From: Chitinophagaceae bacterium
GTDB lineage: Bacteria > Bacteroidota > Bacteroidia > Chitinophagales > Chitinophagaceae
DNA length: 48,167 nt
Reading direction: 5' to 3'
Assembly (NCBI GenBank): GCA_025923075.1
Contig: JAICGN010000025.1
Span: forward strand, 1-48,167
Shown here: piece after piece, positions 8,818 to 17,300 of the stretch
Layout of the letters: each line of letters opens with the position of its first letter
Position numbering within the stretch: position 1 is the first letter of the stretch
Made by a program: the position numbers and the translations under genes
The notes under the pieces: model-generated
What the model saw: the letters and a program-made list of their open reading frames with translations, nothing else
Databases searched by the model: none
Told to the model about the DNA's origin: nothing

Positions 8818-10251
8818 TCAACGGTGAATTAAAACTTCTCTTAGTCCATTTAGGGGTTGTGGTAGATGCGCCCAAAACAATTGCCTTAATAAAAGCCGCT
8901 TATATTCTTTTGTTCCTCTGGCATCAGTTATAGGTGCAATCTCCTCATTCATAATTTTTACGGCATCTTTCAAAACCCCGCTATTAATGATCTTTCCTTT
9001 TAAATAAGCTCCAGTACCAGAAAGATATTTAGGGAATGGAGCAATACCGCCTGCGGATAAATGAATATCTTTTATGGTTCCATCCGTACCTAGTTGCATT
9101 AAACAGGCTGAATTAACTGATGCGATATCGAGCCAGGTGCGTTTGCAAACTTTTTCAAAATTGAATACTGAATCTTTGGGTGGCTTTGTAAAAATTATTT
9201 TTTCGATAAACTCATCATCATTCTTATCAAGTTGCTTATATCCCTTATAAAAATTTTTCAGGTAAATCGTTCGATTTGAATTTCCATTACTCAAAACAAT
9301 TTCGGCATCCAGAGCCAAAAAAAAGATCGTCATGTCTCCAATAGGAGAAGCATTCACAAGGTTACCAGCCATAGTAGCCATATTACGAATAGGCGTGGAA
9401 GAGATCAGCTTTATATATTTTTCCAGGTCTGGAAAAATATTTTGAATAATTGGCGACTCTGAAAACTCCGTAGCCGTAACGGAACCACCGATGGCACATT
9501 TATTATTCTTCAGAGCTATTTGTTTCAGGTCCCTGTTATCAAAAAAATTTTTTATAGCTGCTTTTTTTACCTGCCTATGTTTCTGAACAATCAGATCTGT
9601 TCCGCCCCCAATGATTAATGAACCATTTGTTTTGGCAGGACGATTTTCAATTTCCGTTTTAAGATGCAGTAATCTCTCTTTGATATCAATAAAATAAGAA
9701 GGAATAAAATTATTTTTTACCAACCATTCACTTGTATTTGTTTTTGGTTTGTCTACTAATCCATCACTTAAAATTCTTGCTGCCCTTTCGATTGATTTGT
9801 ACCCTGTACAGCGGCAAATATTGCCATCGATGGACTTGATCGCATCATCAAAGCCTGATTCATTGTGATTAAGTACAAATCCCGTAAGCGACATGACAAA
9901 GCCAGGTGTACAGAAACCGCACTGTGTTCCATTCGTATCTGCCAGTGCCTGCTGCACAGCAGAAAGTTGCTTTCCGGTTATCCCTTCTACGGTAACGATA
10001 TGTTTTCCCTGCGCATTAGCCAATGGCATCAGGCAACAAGTCACCGAACGATAAACAAGATCTTCACCTTGCCTGCCGGCAGGCAGGTTTTCTATATTTC
10101 CCGCAAGGATGGTACAGGCACCACAATCACCTTCCCGGCAACCGATCTTTGTTCCCATCAATCTTTTATGATAACGCACAAAATCAAGCACAGTACTACC
10201 AGGTGCAAAACTGGTTTTAATAGTTTGATTATTGAGGATAAACTGAATCAT
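8818..10251 (-). CDS. xdhA: Xanthine dehydrogenase, small subunit (2Fe-2S and FAD domains)
   Basis: A 477-residue electron-transfer subunit. The N-terminal ferredoxin-like domain carries REGDCGACT (Cys38, Cys43, Cys46) and a TCC pair (72-73); the helical second cluster has QCGFCTPGFVMS and ICRCTGY. The C-terminal part (about 200-470) is the FAD-binding domain, with LIIGGGTDLIVQKHR and TIRNMATMAGN-like segments (STPIRNMATMAGNLVN). It passes electrons from the Mo site of XdhB to NAD or another acceptor. Odd feature: residues 56-62 read LPAGRQG, encoded by a perfect 16-base palindrome at 10070-10085. This is a dispersed-repeat insertion in the loop between cluster-ligand segments. It is in frame, so the protein should remain functional. 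The gene starts directly after the guaD stop. Confidence 0.94.
   Translation of the reverse strand: MIQFILNNQTIKTSFAPGSTVLDFVRYHKRLMGTKIGCREGDCGACTILAGNIENLPAGRQGEDLVYRSVTCCLMPLANAQGKHIVTVEGITGKQLSAVQQALADTNGTQCGFCTPGFVMSLTGFVLNHNESGFDDAIKSIDGNICRCTGYKSIERAARILSDGLVDKPKTNTSEWLVKNNFIPSYFIDIKERLLHLKTEIENRPAKTNGSLIIGGGTDLIVQKHRQVKKAAIKNFFDNRDLKQIALKNNKCAIGGSVTATEFSESPIIQNIFPDLEKYIKLISSTPIRNMATMAGNLVNASPIGDMTIFFLALDAEIVLSNGNSNRTIYLKNFYKGYKQLDKNDDEFIEKIIFTKPPKDSVFNFEKVCKRTWLDIASVNSACLMQLGTDGTIKDIHLSAGGIAPFPKYLSGTGAYLKGKIINSGVLKDAVKIMNEEIAPITDARGTKEYKRLLLRQLFWAHLPQPLNGLREVLIHR
10068..10087. repeat. Palindromic element inside xdhA encoding LPAGRQG
   Basis: TGCCTGCCGGCAGGCA at 10070-10085 is a perfect 16-base palindrome, and flanking C10068/G10087 extend it with one wobble position. 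On the coding strand it gives LPAGRQG in XdhA. The same peptide is known to me as a recurring in-frame insertion in proteins of Bacteroidota and candidate phyla, arising from a dispersed palindromic repeat; no function is known. Confidence 0.75.
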
Positions 10252-10731
10252 TCAGTATTCAATTTTATTGGGACTTTCACTCCACTTTCTAAACGCTTCA
10301 AGGGCCTCGTCCCTCAATAGTTGTTGTGTAAGAATTTTCCGCTGAGCAATTGGTTTTGCTATTTCCTCATATATTAATTTATCATCGAAGTCGATGGCAG
10401 CAGCATCTTCTTTGCTTCCTGCAAAAAAAATTTTATCAGGCCTTGCCCAATAAATAGCGGCAAGACACATCGGGCAGGGTTCGCAGCTCGTATAAATTTC
10501 ACACCCGGTAAGCTGGTATGTTTTCAACACTTTGCAGGCTTTTCGAATAGCTACCACTTCAGCATGTGCTGTTGGATCATTGGTTGAGGTAACATTGTTA
10601 ACTCCCCTGGCAATTACTTTCCCGTCTTTCACCACTATAGCACCAAAAGGCCCTCCATTGCCTTTTTCAACATTGGCAATAGATAGGCGAATAGCTTTTT
10701 TCATGAATTTGGCAGCATCGTTATTTCCCAT
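10252..10731 (-). CDS. guaD: Guanine deaminase (CDA fold)
   Basis: A 159-residue zinc deaminase of the cytidine/deoxycytidylate deaminase fold. The zinc site is HAE (His56, Glu58 as proton shuttle) with CEPCPMC (Cys86 and Cys89 as ligands); GGPFGAIVVKDG is the substrate-binding strand near the N-terminus. The SCEPCPMCLAAIYWA stretch and a C-terminus ending EAFRKWSESPNKIEY resemble Bacillus-type guanine deaminases more than tRNA adenosine deaminase TadA. Context settles the call: it is the first gene of the xanthine dehydrogenase-allantoin operon, where it would convert guanine to xanthine. The xdhA start follows its stop without a gap. TadA or a cytosine deaminase remain possible but less likely. 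Confidence 0.88.
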   Translation of the reverse strand: MGNNDAAKFMKKAIRLSIANVEKGNGGPFGAIVVKDGKVIARGVNNVTSTNDPTAHAEVVAIRKACKVLKTYQLTGCEIYTSCEPCPMCLAAIYWARPDKIFFAGSKEDAAAIDFDDKLIYEEIAKPIAQRKILTQQLLRDEALEAFRKWSESPNKIEY

Positions 10732-10793
10732 AGCAAAATTTCTTACTCTTAAAGATAACGATAATGCTTCATCTATGTATAAGGGAAATCGTA

Positions 10794-11588
10794 TTACTGC
10801 GTCAATGAAGCTTCCCAGTTTTTAATTAATTGTTCTTCTGATAAGCCAAGAAATTTCAACGCATCCTGTTTATTTGTGAATTTCAAAAGTGCAAACAATT
10901 TCGTCCTTCCAAAAGTTTTATCAATATAATTCACCATCGAGCCGGACAATCCATACTTCTCCTGTCCTTTCCAAAAATTTTCAAGGATCGAAGGAGTATT
11001 ATTTTCTTTGCTCAACTGTTTTACTCTTTGCAGTCGCTTTTCATCTAACTGTCCACTTACATAAGTTGCCAGGCCTTCCACAAGCCAATCCAGACCTTCA
11101 ATATAATTAAATGTGTGATCCGGGTTATACTGCCCATGAAATACATGAACCAGCTCATGCCATATAACCTGCCGGATCTCTGTCGAGTCATTTCCGTTAT
11201 GATCACACGCCTCTTTCGCCCATGCATTTGGTGACAGCATATCAAGCCTGTGTGCTACGCCGCTTGCGATCATCCAGCATTGTGATTGAAAGCTTGAATC
11301 ACCCCACTCTTTTTGCCATTGTTTATCCATCAACGTTCGGTTGGGGAAAATATATACATCAAACTTGTTGACAAACGAATGGTGAAAATTATCAACAATA
11401 TATTCAACACCTGACTGAAGATAGCTATCGATCTTTTTTATCATGTGTTGATCAGCTGACGTGTAATGAAAAGTGTATTTATCCCTAGCCAGTTCTTTCC
11501 ATTCAATAGAATCATTCACTCCTGGAAAGCTTCTTGCAAATGAAACAGAATAGAACAACAATAATAAATAAGTAAACGTTCGTTTCAT
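10794..11588 (-). CDS. Secreted gluzincin-type peptidase-like protein (MA-like)
   Basis: A 264-residue protein with an N-terminal hydrophobic signal (MKRTFTYLLLLFYSVSFARS), so exported. It contains the zinc-peptidase motif HELVH (residues 144-148) and a downstream WLVEGLATY with Glu171 as the probable third ligand, the arrangement of MA-clan gluzincins and of the peptidase MA-like domain. A disulfide is possible between Cys104 and Cys128. No substrate can be inferred. It lies 62 bases upstream of guaD on the same strand and could be cotranscribed with the purine operon, but nothing about it suggests a purine function. It may instead be a separate unit, as its promoter region faces the divergent outer-membrane gene. 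Confidence 0.72.
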   Translation of the reverse strand: MKRTFTYLLLLFYSVSFARSFPGVNDSIEWKELARDKYTFHYTSADQHMIKKIDSYLQSGVEYIVDNFHHSFVNKFDVYIFPNRTLMDKQWQKEWGDSSFQSQCWMIASGVAHRLDMLSPNAWAKEACDHNGNDSTEIRQVIWHELVHVFHGQYNPDHTFNYIEGLDWLVEGLATYVSGQLDEKRLQRVKQLSKENNTPSILENFWKGQEKYGLSGSMVNYIDKTFGRTKLFALLKFTNKQDALKFLGLSEEQLIKNWEASLTQ

Positions 11589-11657
11589 TATTATAAAATT
11601 GCATCTATGACGTCATGACGATCAGTGAGGTTACAATAAAATTATAATTGAATAATA

Positions 11658-11689
11658 TTGTCTGGCATTAAACTCTGGCAGCATCTTTG
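11658..11689 (+). promoter_or_regulatory. Possible Bacteroidota-type promoter for the outer-membrane barrel gene
   Basis: CATCTTTG at 11682-11689 matches TAnnTTTG at all but the first base, with a TTG at 11658-11660, a 21-base spacer. Transcription would start about 27 bases before the ATG at 11723. A perfect ATGACGTCAT palindrome at 11607-11616 lies between the two divergent genes and may be an operator. Confidence 0.35.
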
Positions 11690-11722
11690 CCTCTAAGGAA
11701 CGAAAACTTAAACTGTACAATT

Positions 11723-12412
11723 ATGAAAAAGTTCATTTTATTGATCCTTCCCCTCTTTATTTTATTGAGTGCCAATGCACAGAAAAGCTCAGCTATATTA
11801 AGAGGCGGCTTAAATCTTGCCAATGTATCTATCACCGAAAGCGGACGAATTGACGATGCAAAAACTCTTACCAGTTTCCAGGCGGGTATTACTGGTGATT
11901 TCAATTTATCTGATTTTATAGCGTTACAACCGGGGCTTCTTGTTACAGGCAAAGGCTCGAAAACCCAAAGCGGAGATCCGACAGATGCAAATTATTTTAA
12001 AGCGACATCGAATCCCATTTACATCGAAGTACCCTTGAATCTTGTTTTCAAGGCACCCCTTGGTAGTGACACAAAATTTTTTGCAGGTGCAGGTCCCTAT
12101 CTCGCAGTGGGTATTGCGGGAAAGAATAAAACAGAAGGAAAAATTTTCGGTGCGTCATTTAGCAGTGAAAAAAATATTGAATGGAGTGACGACGATCCCA
12201 CTACGCTGGATTATGATGAAGGAGCAGGTTTTGGTATCCTGAAACGGTTTGATTATGGTTTGAATGGAACAGCAGGTATTGAAACAAAGACGATCGTATT
12301 ATCTGCAAACTATGGTTTAGGACTCGCTAAATTGCAATCAGGAAGCAACAGCTCAGAAGATGATATTAACAAACACAGGGTATTAAGTTTTACAATTGGG
12401 TTTAAACTATAA
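11723..12412 (+). CDS. PorT-family outer-membrane beta-barrel protein
   Basis: A 229-residue protein with a clear signal peptide (MKKFILLILPLFILLSANAQ, cleavage after the ANA region). The mature part is a series of amphipathic strands alternating with glycines: SAILRGGLNLANVSI, FQAGITGDFNLSDFIALQP, YIEVPLNLVFKA, KFFAGAGPYLAVGIAGK, YGLNGTAGIET and a final VLSFTIGFKL strand ending in a hydrophobic residue. This is the outer-membrane beta-barrel (PorT-like) family, typical of Bacteroidota. I chose the ATG at 11723 because a signal peptide begins exactly there; an in-frame ATG at 11687 would add 12 unlikely residues. Specific function unknown. A strong terminator follows at once, so it is probably monocistronic. 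Confidence 0.82.
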   Translation: MKKFILLILPLFILLSANAQKSSAILRGGLNLANVSITESGRIDDAKTLTSFQAGITGDFNLSDFIALQPGLLVTGKGSKTQSGDPTDANYFKATSNPIYIEVPLNLVFKAPLGSDTKFFAGAGPYLAVGIAGKNKTEGKIFGASFSSEKNIEWSDDDPTTLDYDEGAGFGILKRFDYGLNGTAGIETKTIVLSANYGLGLAKLQSGSNSSEDDINKHRVLSFTIGFKL

Positions 12413-12432
12413 TTATAAAAGTACATGTACGG

Positions 12433-12458
12433 GGTCCCGCTATAAGCGGGACCTTTTT
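12433..12458 (+). terminator. Rho-independent terminator after the barrel gene
   Basis: GGTCCCGCT / AGCGGGACC form a perfect nine-base-pair stem with an ATA loop, followed by TTTTT, 20 bases after the stop at 12412. Confidence 0.9.
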
Positions 12459-12563
12459 ATATGTACCCATCTGTATTAATTCCACTGAACTTTTCTTGCA
12501 ACGAACGGCCTGCAGCGAGCGAAGCGACGTGTTCAACAGTAAACAATGTGTCGTCCGTTCTTT

Positions 12564-12577
12564 CGGGAACGTTCCCG
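12564..12577. promoter_or_regulatory. 14-base palindrome upstream of kduI, possible operator
   Basis: CGGGAACGTTCCCG is a perfect palindrome 62 bases before the kduI ATG; with one mismatch it extends to 20 bases (12561-12580). Position and symmetry fit a repressor or activator site, but no matching regulator gene is present in the window. Confidence 0.35.
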
Positions 12578-12639
12578 GAACTATGGCAGCGTCCGTATGC
12601 ATCTTATTCATAGCTTTATCGTTCAAAGAAATAATAAAT

Positions 12640-13470
12640 ATGAAAGTTATTCACCAGGTGCACCCGGAAGATTTTCAGAAATACACAACAAAACAAATAA
12701 GGAATAAATTTCTACTTGAGAATTTGGTGCAACCCGATAAAATAGAATGTGCATACACCCATTATGATCGAATGATCGTTGGGGGAGCAAACCCTGTCGA
12801 TCGGTCCTTGCAATTGGAAACCTATGAAGAATTAAGAGCGGATCATTTTCTCAGCCGTCGTGAGCTCGGTATTATTAATATTTCCGGAAACGGTTATATA
12901 AGCGTTGATGATGAAAAATTTGAATTGGAAAAACAAGATTGTCTTTACATCGGCAAGGGAAAACAAAAAGTTATTTTCAGCAGCGCTAATAAAACCAATC
13001 CTGCAAAATTTATTTTATTTTCGTGCCCGGCCCATCATGAATTCCCCACGCGATTAATGAAGCCTGATGAAGCATTGCCTGCTGAAATGGGAAGTCTTGA
13101 TAACAATAATCACCGTGTGATTAATAAGTATATTCATAACGACGGTATTCAAAGTTGTCAATTGGTGTTGGGAGTTACCATTTTTAAAAAAGGAAGTATT
13201 TGGAACACCATGCCGCCGCATCTGCATGACAGGAGAATGGAATCCTATTTCTATTTTGATTTACCGGAAGGACAACGCATCATTCATTTTATGGGCGAAC
13301 CGCATGAAACAAGACATATTTTTTTAAGTAACGAGCAGGCTATTCTTTCACCAGGCTGGAGTATTCACAGCGGAGTAGCCACAGGCAATTATTCTTTTAT
13401 CTGGGCAATGGCAGGAGAAAATAAAGTCTTTACTGATATGGATCCGGTGCCGGTTCAGGCATTGCAATAG
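12640..13470 (+). CDS. kduI: 5-keto-4-deoxyuronate isomerase (4-deoxy-L-threo-5-hexosulose-uronate ketol-isomerase)
   Basis: A 276-residue cupin enzyme that isomerises 4-deoxy-L-threo-5-hexosulose uronate to 3-deoxy-D-glycero-2,5-hexodiulosonate in the breakdown of unsaturated uronates released from pectin or glycosaminoglycans. The metal-binding region MPPHLHDRRMESYFYFDL (near 192-209) carries the two His and the Glu of the family, with a later His in the IHSGVATGNYSF segment. The N-terminus VIHQVHPEDFQKYTTKQIR and GGANPVDRSLQLE are characteristic. I start it at 12640, because the reading frame extends 48 codons upstream through non-conserved sequence containing a palindromic operator-like site. 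The partner KduD and uronate lyases are not nearby, so here it stands alone. It converges on the membrane-protein gene of the STAND operon. Confidence 0.93.
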   Translation: MKVIHQVHPEDFQKYTTKQIRNKFLLENLVQPDKIECAYTHYDRMIVGGANPVDRSLQLETYEELRADHFLSRRELGIINISGNGYISVDDEKFELEKQDCLYIGKGKQKVIFSSANKTNPAKFILFSCPAHHEFPTRLMKPDEALPAEMGSLDNNNHRVINKYIHNDGIQSCQLVLGVTIFKKGSIWNTMPPHLHDRRMESYFYFDLPEGQRIIHFMGEPHETRHIFLSNEQAILSPGWSIHSGVATGNYSFIWAMAGENKVFTDMDPVPVQALQ

Positions 13471-13592
13471 CAACTAAAGGGGCCAATGGAATGAAGCAGT
13501 TTCTTTTTCAGGGAAGCATTTCAAAGCAGCGGTCGATGTAGTCTGGTGCATCGTATCGTAATTTCCATGTTGTTGAAGTTTATCAAACCTGA

Positions 13593-14396
13593 TTATTGGT
13601 TTTTAAGATTATTATGCTCCAGGAATTGCTGATATTTCTTCATAAACTCTTCGTATTTGTATTTGCCAGCTATAGGTTTCTCTTTTTTGGTAGCCGCCTG
13701 ATCGACCAGTTCAAAATAGGCTCTAGGAAATTCATCGGAATAAATACCGGGAAGGACTCCAATCCTGTTAAATCCAATGTAAAGTGAAAATAATAAGAAC
13801 AGTGAAGCAATGATCACCGAATGATCTCTTAGATTCCTCACCATCTTAAATGCAGAAATTTTTTCACCCTCCACCAGCAGATCGCTTTTAAAAAATGCCG
13901 CGACGATAAAGCCAAATAATAAAACTAAGGCCACGGCGCCGGTCACTTCACTGGTTTTGGGCGCAAAGGGAACCAACGTAAGTGAAAGAAGAAAAAGTAT
14001 AATACTAAAATGAAAAAGGAGTACCAGTAATGCAAGGAAATTATTTCGCTGCCGGTAATGGCGGAATCGAATCATCATTTTCCGCAGGTAAAGAAGTACA
14101 AGAATTAGCCCGGCCGCACCAAACCACAATTCTATATAAGAAAAATGTATATAAAAGACCCGCAGGCCAAATACGATGGAAAGAATAAACAGGCATGCCG
14201 CTTCTGCCAATCCATACACATCCCTGTTGTCCTTTTTGCGCAGCAAGGAAATGAACTCAACCATAAAAACCAATGCCGACACGAATGCAACCCCTCCCAT
14301 GATTTTCAAACCATAGCTGTTTTGCGCCATGGAAGCGAAGGCTCCCATGATAAGCAGAATAAAGAGCAAATAAAATATGGTGTTATATTTCTTCAT
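13593..14396 (-). CDS. Polytopic membrane protein of unknown function, last gene of the cyclase-TIR/STAND operon
   Basis: A 267-residue protein I do not recognise. It has about seven hydrophobic segments (roughly 6-24, 31-52, 66-84, 88-105, 119-141, 149-168, 190-209) and a C-terminal soluble tail of about 55 residues rich in Lys and Glu (ATKKEKPIAGKYKYEEF). The start codon overlaps the stop of the upstream STAND gene in a TAATG junction (14394-14398), the strongest sign of translational coupling, so the protein is probably made together with the STAND NTPase. In immune-type operons such a gene can be a membrane effector or anchor, but no pore or enzyme motif is visible and that role is inference. 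It ends facing kduI, with no clear terminator seen. Confidence 0.75.
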   Translation of the reverse strand: MKKYNTIFYLLFILLIMGAFASMAQNSYGLKIMGGVAFVSALVFMVEFISLLRKKDNRDVYGLAEAACLFILSIVFGLRVFYIHFSYIELWFGAAGLILVLLYLRKMMIRFRHYRQRNNFLALLVLLFHFSIILFLLSLTLVPFAPKTSEVTGAVALVLLFGFIVAAFFKSDLLVEGEKISAFKMVRNLRDHSVIIASLFLLFSLYIGFNRIGVLPGIYSDEFPRAYFELVDQAATKKEKPIAGKYKYEEFMKKYQQFLEHNNLKNQ

Positions 14397-17300
14397 TAGT
14401 TAGGCAGAAAAAATATATAATTAAAGTCATGTGTAATAAAATTATCCATCGTTCCCCATTGTTGTCTTCCTTCTTCCAGCTCTGTTTTGCGGCAAGCCTG
14501 CCAGACAATGAACGAACGTGCAGTCAACTCTTCTGTTTCTGTAAGCGTTGAGGGAATGGCGGTTAAGGCCCTGTAAAAATTACCCTCTTCCGCAATGCCA
14601 TATACCCTGCTTAATACGCCGAAAAATTTATTCTGTTCAATGATGTCTGACAGGAAATTGTATGATAAAGAATTCAATTTCTTTCCGCCAATACGGGACA
14701 TAAGAAGTATTAGATTAAACCGGAAATCTATCGCCTGGTTTGCTCCAAAATTAAATTGTGAAAAATCAATTTCCTTTGATTTAGAAAACACAGAATCGAG
14801 ATAAACAAAAGCAATCGGATCAGCATTTTTCATGTAAAGTTTTTCAGCCATAAAAATATAGGCAAACGCTTTCTCATGATCTTTTTCAAATTTCTCTGCC
14901 AGTTCAACAGCTTCCTGATGCTTGCCGGCCAACGCAAGTTTCACACAAAGATCTTTTAGCATATTAAGAAAGAAGGTCTTTTCCAGGTATTCATATTTAT
15001 CTCTTGAAGCTCCAAAATTTCCCTTGTCAAACCGATTGTAATATCTCATCCCGGTCTCCACATCGTTCCGGTCAAAAGCCCGGATAGCTAAGATGAGGCA
15101 GACTAAATTCTGATCAAGACTTTTACCCTGCGGATGTGTTTCAGCTAATGTCAGTATTTTTATAAGCGTTTCATCACGTAGGTGATAATTATTGTCAAAA
15201 TTCCCCATATCCATAAATGGTTTCTTCTCATTTGCCTTGGCGAACCAATAGTGGATAAGTCCCAGCTCTTGGGGTGTAGTATAAAATTCTTCAAACAGTT
15301 TGTTCTTATCAAGAAAATTGAAAAAAAGGTCGGAGTGATATGTCCAGCTGAACCATCCATCCATATAATCAGGATAAATAAGCAAATGCTTGCGCTTATA
15401 CTGCCGGTTGCGAACACCATCGCCAAAATAAGGAAGCGTAACAGATGTCATTGCAGTATCCAGGTATGTTTTATCAATCAGCCTATAGTGATCAACCACC
15501 TGCTGTAGCAAACTATTCAGATAAATTGAATCGGCTGGCAAACTCCGGTCATTATGGTATTTATCTGTAAACATGGCCCTTCTTTTTTTATTCAGCGCCA
15601 TTAAATAATTTTTTTCAGATGTGTTGGTTAACTCGATAATCAGCTTTTCATAATCATCTGCCAGCGCATTAAATACTTCACGTTTGGCCAGGCACCCATT
15701 GGGAAAGTAATAGCCTTTGTACGACCGCAGAATGCCTTTGTTAATATTTACGCGGTACAAATGACTTAGATATCCTGAACGGATAACTGAATTTCGGTAA
15801 ATTGTCGTCGGTGTATTAGACGCGTAGTTAGTTCCAAGCCACTTGACCAGGCTGCCCGTTTTTTCACGATAGCCAAACTGATAAAATATGGTGAGTATAT
15901 TGGTGTAATTATTGAAAAGGCTGCCGGTAAAATAATCATTCTGCCCCGATTGCCTTATCCTTTCAAAACACTGAATGACTTTAGCCGTATCCCCCAGCGC
16001 CGCATACAGGGAAGCCAACGTGTGATAACCCCCGTTAAAATCGTTGGGGACGCGACCATTGATCTCATAGCTTCCTTTAGAATAATAAATATTAAATAAA
16101 GATCCTCCGCCGGTTTCTTCAAATGGAGAAACCAATCCCAGTATTGCACTTACTTTTTCCGCAGCCGCATTGCCAAACGTGAGCCATTGCTGAATACCAT
16201 AATTCAACTCATGCGGTATAGTGGCCTGGAACAATGTCTTTGTATTAAAAAATACCGATGCCAACTGGTACCCTTCATCAACAAAATCCCGAAGCAATTT
16301 TTCGGTACCTCCTGATGGATTATAGTAATTGTCATATGCAAGCAGCGTAGTGAACTTATTCAGTTCAGTCATTAAAAATGAATAATCGGTTTTCCTCGCA
16401 ATTAATTCTTTGAAGCCAGCCTGGACCAGATTAGTAAGTTCAGATTTGATTACGCTTGTATCATGCTTGTCAAATAATAATACCTGTTTATAAGTTTCAA
16501 TCGCAAGGCTTAGTCTTCCTTTAGCATCTAATCCGGATAAGTATTTCAACATAGAACCCGCTTCGTACCGTTCTTCAATTAACAGCGGCAAGGCTTTTAC
16601 ATTATAACCCACCTCCTTGCTTTTCATCAGGTTTAATGTTTCTGAGCGGACTTTTTCAATTACACTTTTGTTTTGTTTCTTTCCGGCATCATACCAATAG
16701 AATCCACTGAGTATAAGCATTGCGGCAATAGCGACCACCGTGGCAATACGTTGGGGTCCGTACTTCATAAATGCCCTTGTAACTGCAACTTTCCGTGCAC
16801 TGCGTTTAATGAACTCACGGACATCTGCCAGCACGCCTTCTGCATCGCTAATAGCTTTCGCTTTGTCTTCCTGAATTTCAGAATAACGCTTTATCCATCC
16901 GGCATTGGGTTGACATTTATTATACCAATTTTCAAAATAGGTTAATGGCCCTATTGGTAACAAAAAGTCACTGTTCTTCCCACTGTTCTTCCAGCGATCT
17001 GATTGCTTTTTAAAATCCAGGTAGGTAGAATAAAATTCAAACTCCTGGTTCGCCCATGTATTAAGCTTATTCCAGTTACGGATCAGGCTTTCATGAGTAA
17101 TATCCAGAACAGTATCTTCTGAAATTTTATGGCTTGCCGGGTCTTCCGTTTTGAAAGGCCTGATGAACGAGTTGCCTTCTTCACGATAAATACTCAGCAC
17201 TTCACTTACTACTGTCGGAGTAAATGCAGGTGTGTTAATGATACCAGTAATTTCACCAAGTGACATACGGTTACGGACTGCGCGGCTGTTGTCAATCTTT

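Noticed and set aside
9865-10320. 151-residue plus-strand reading frame
   Set aside because: Antisense shadow of xdhA, with no recognisable protein features.
10741-10793. TATCTTTA box as a promoter of guaD
   Set aside because: One mismatch in the last base and no TTG at a suitable distance; guaD may be read from further upstream.
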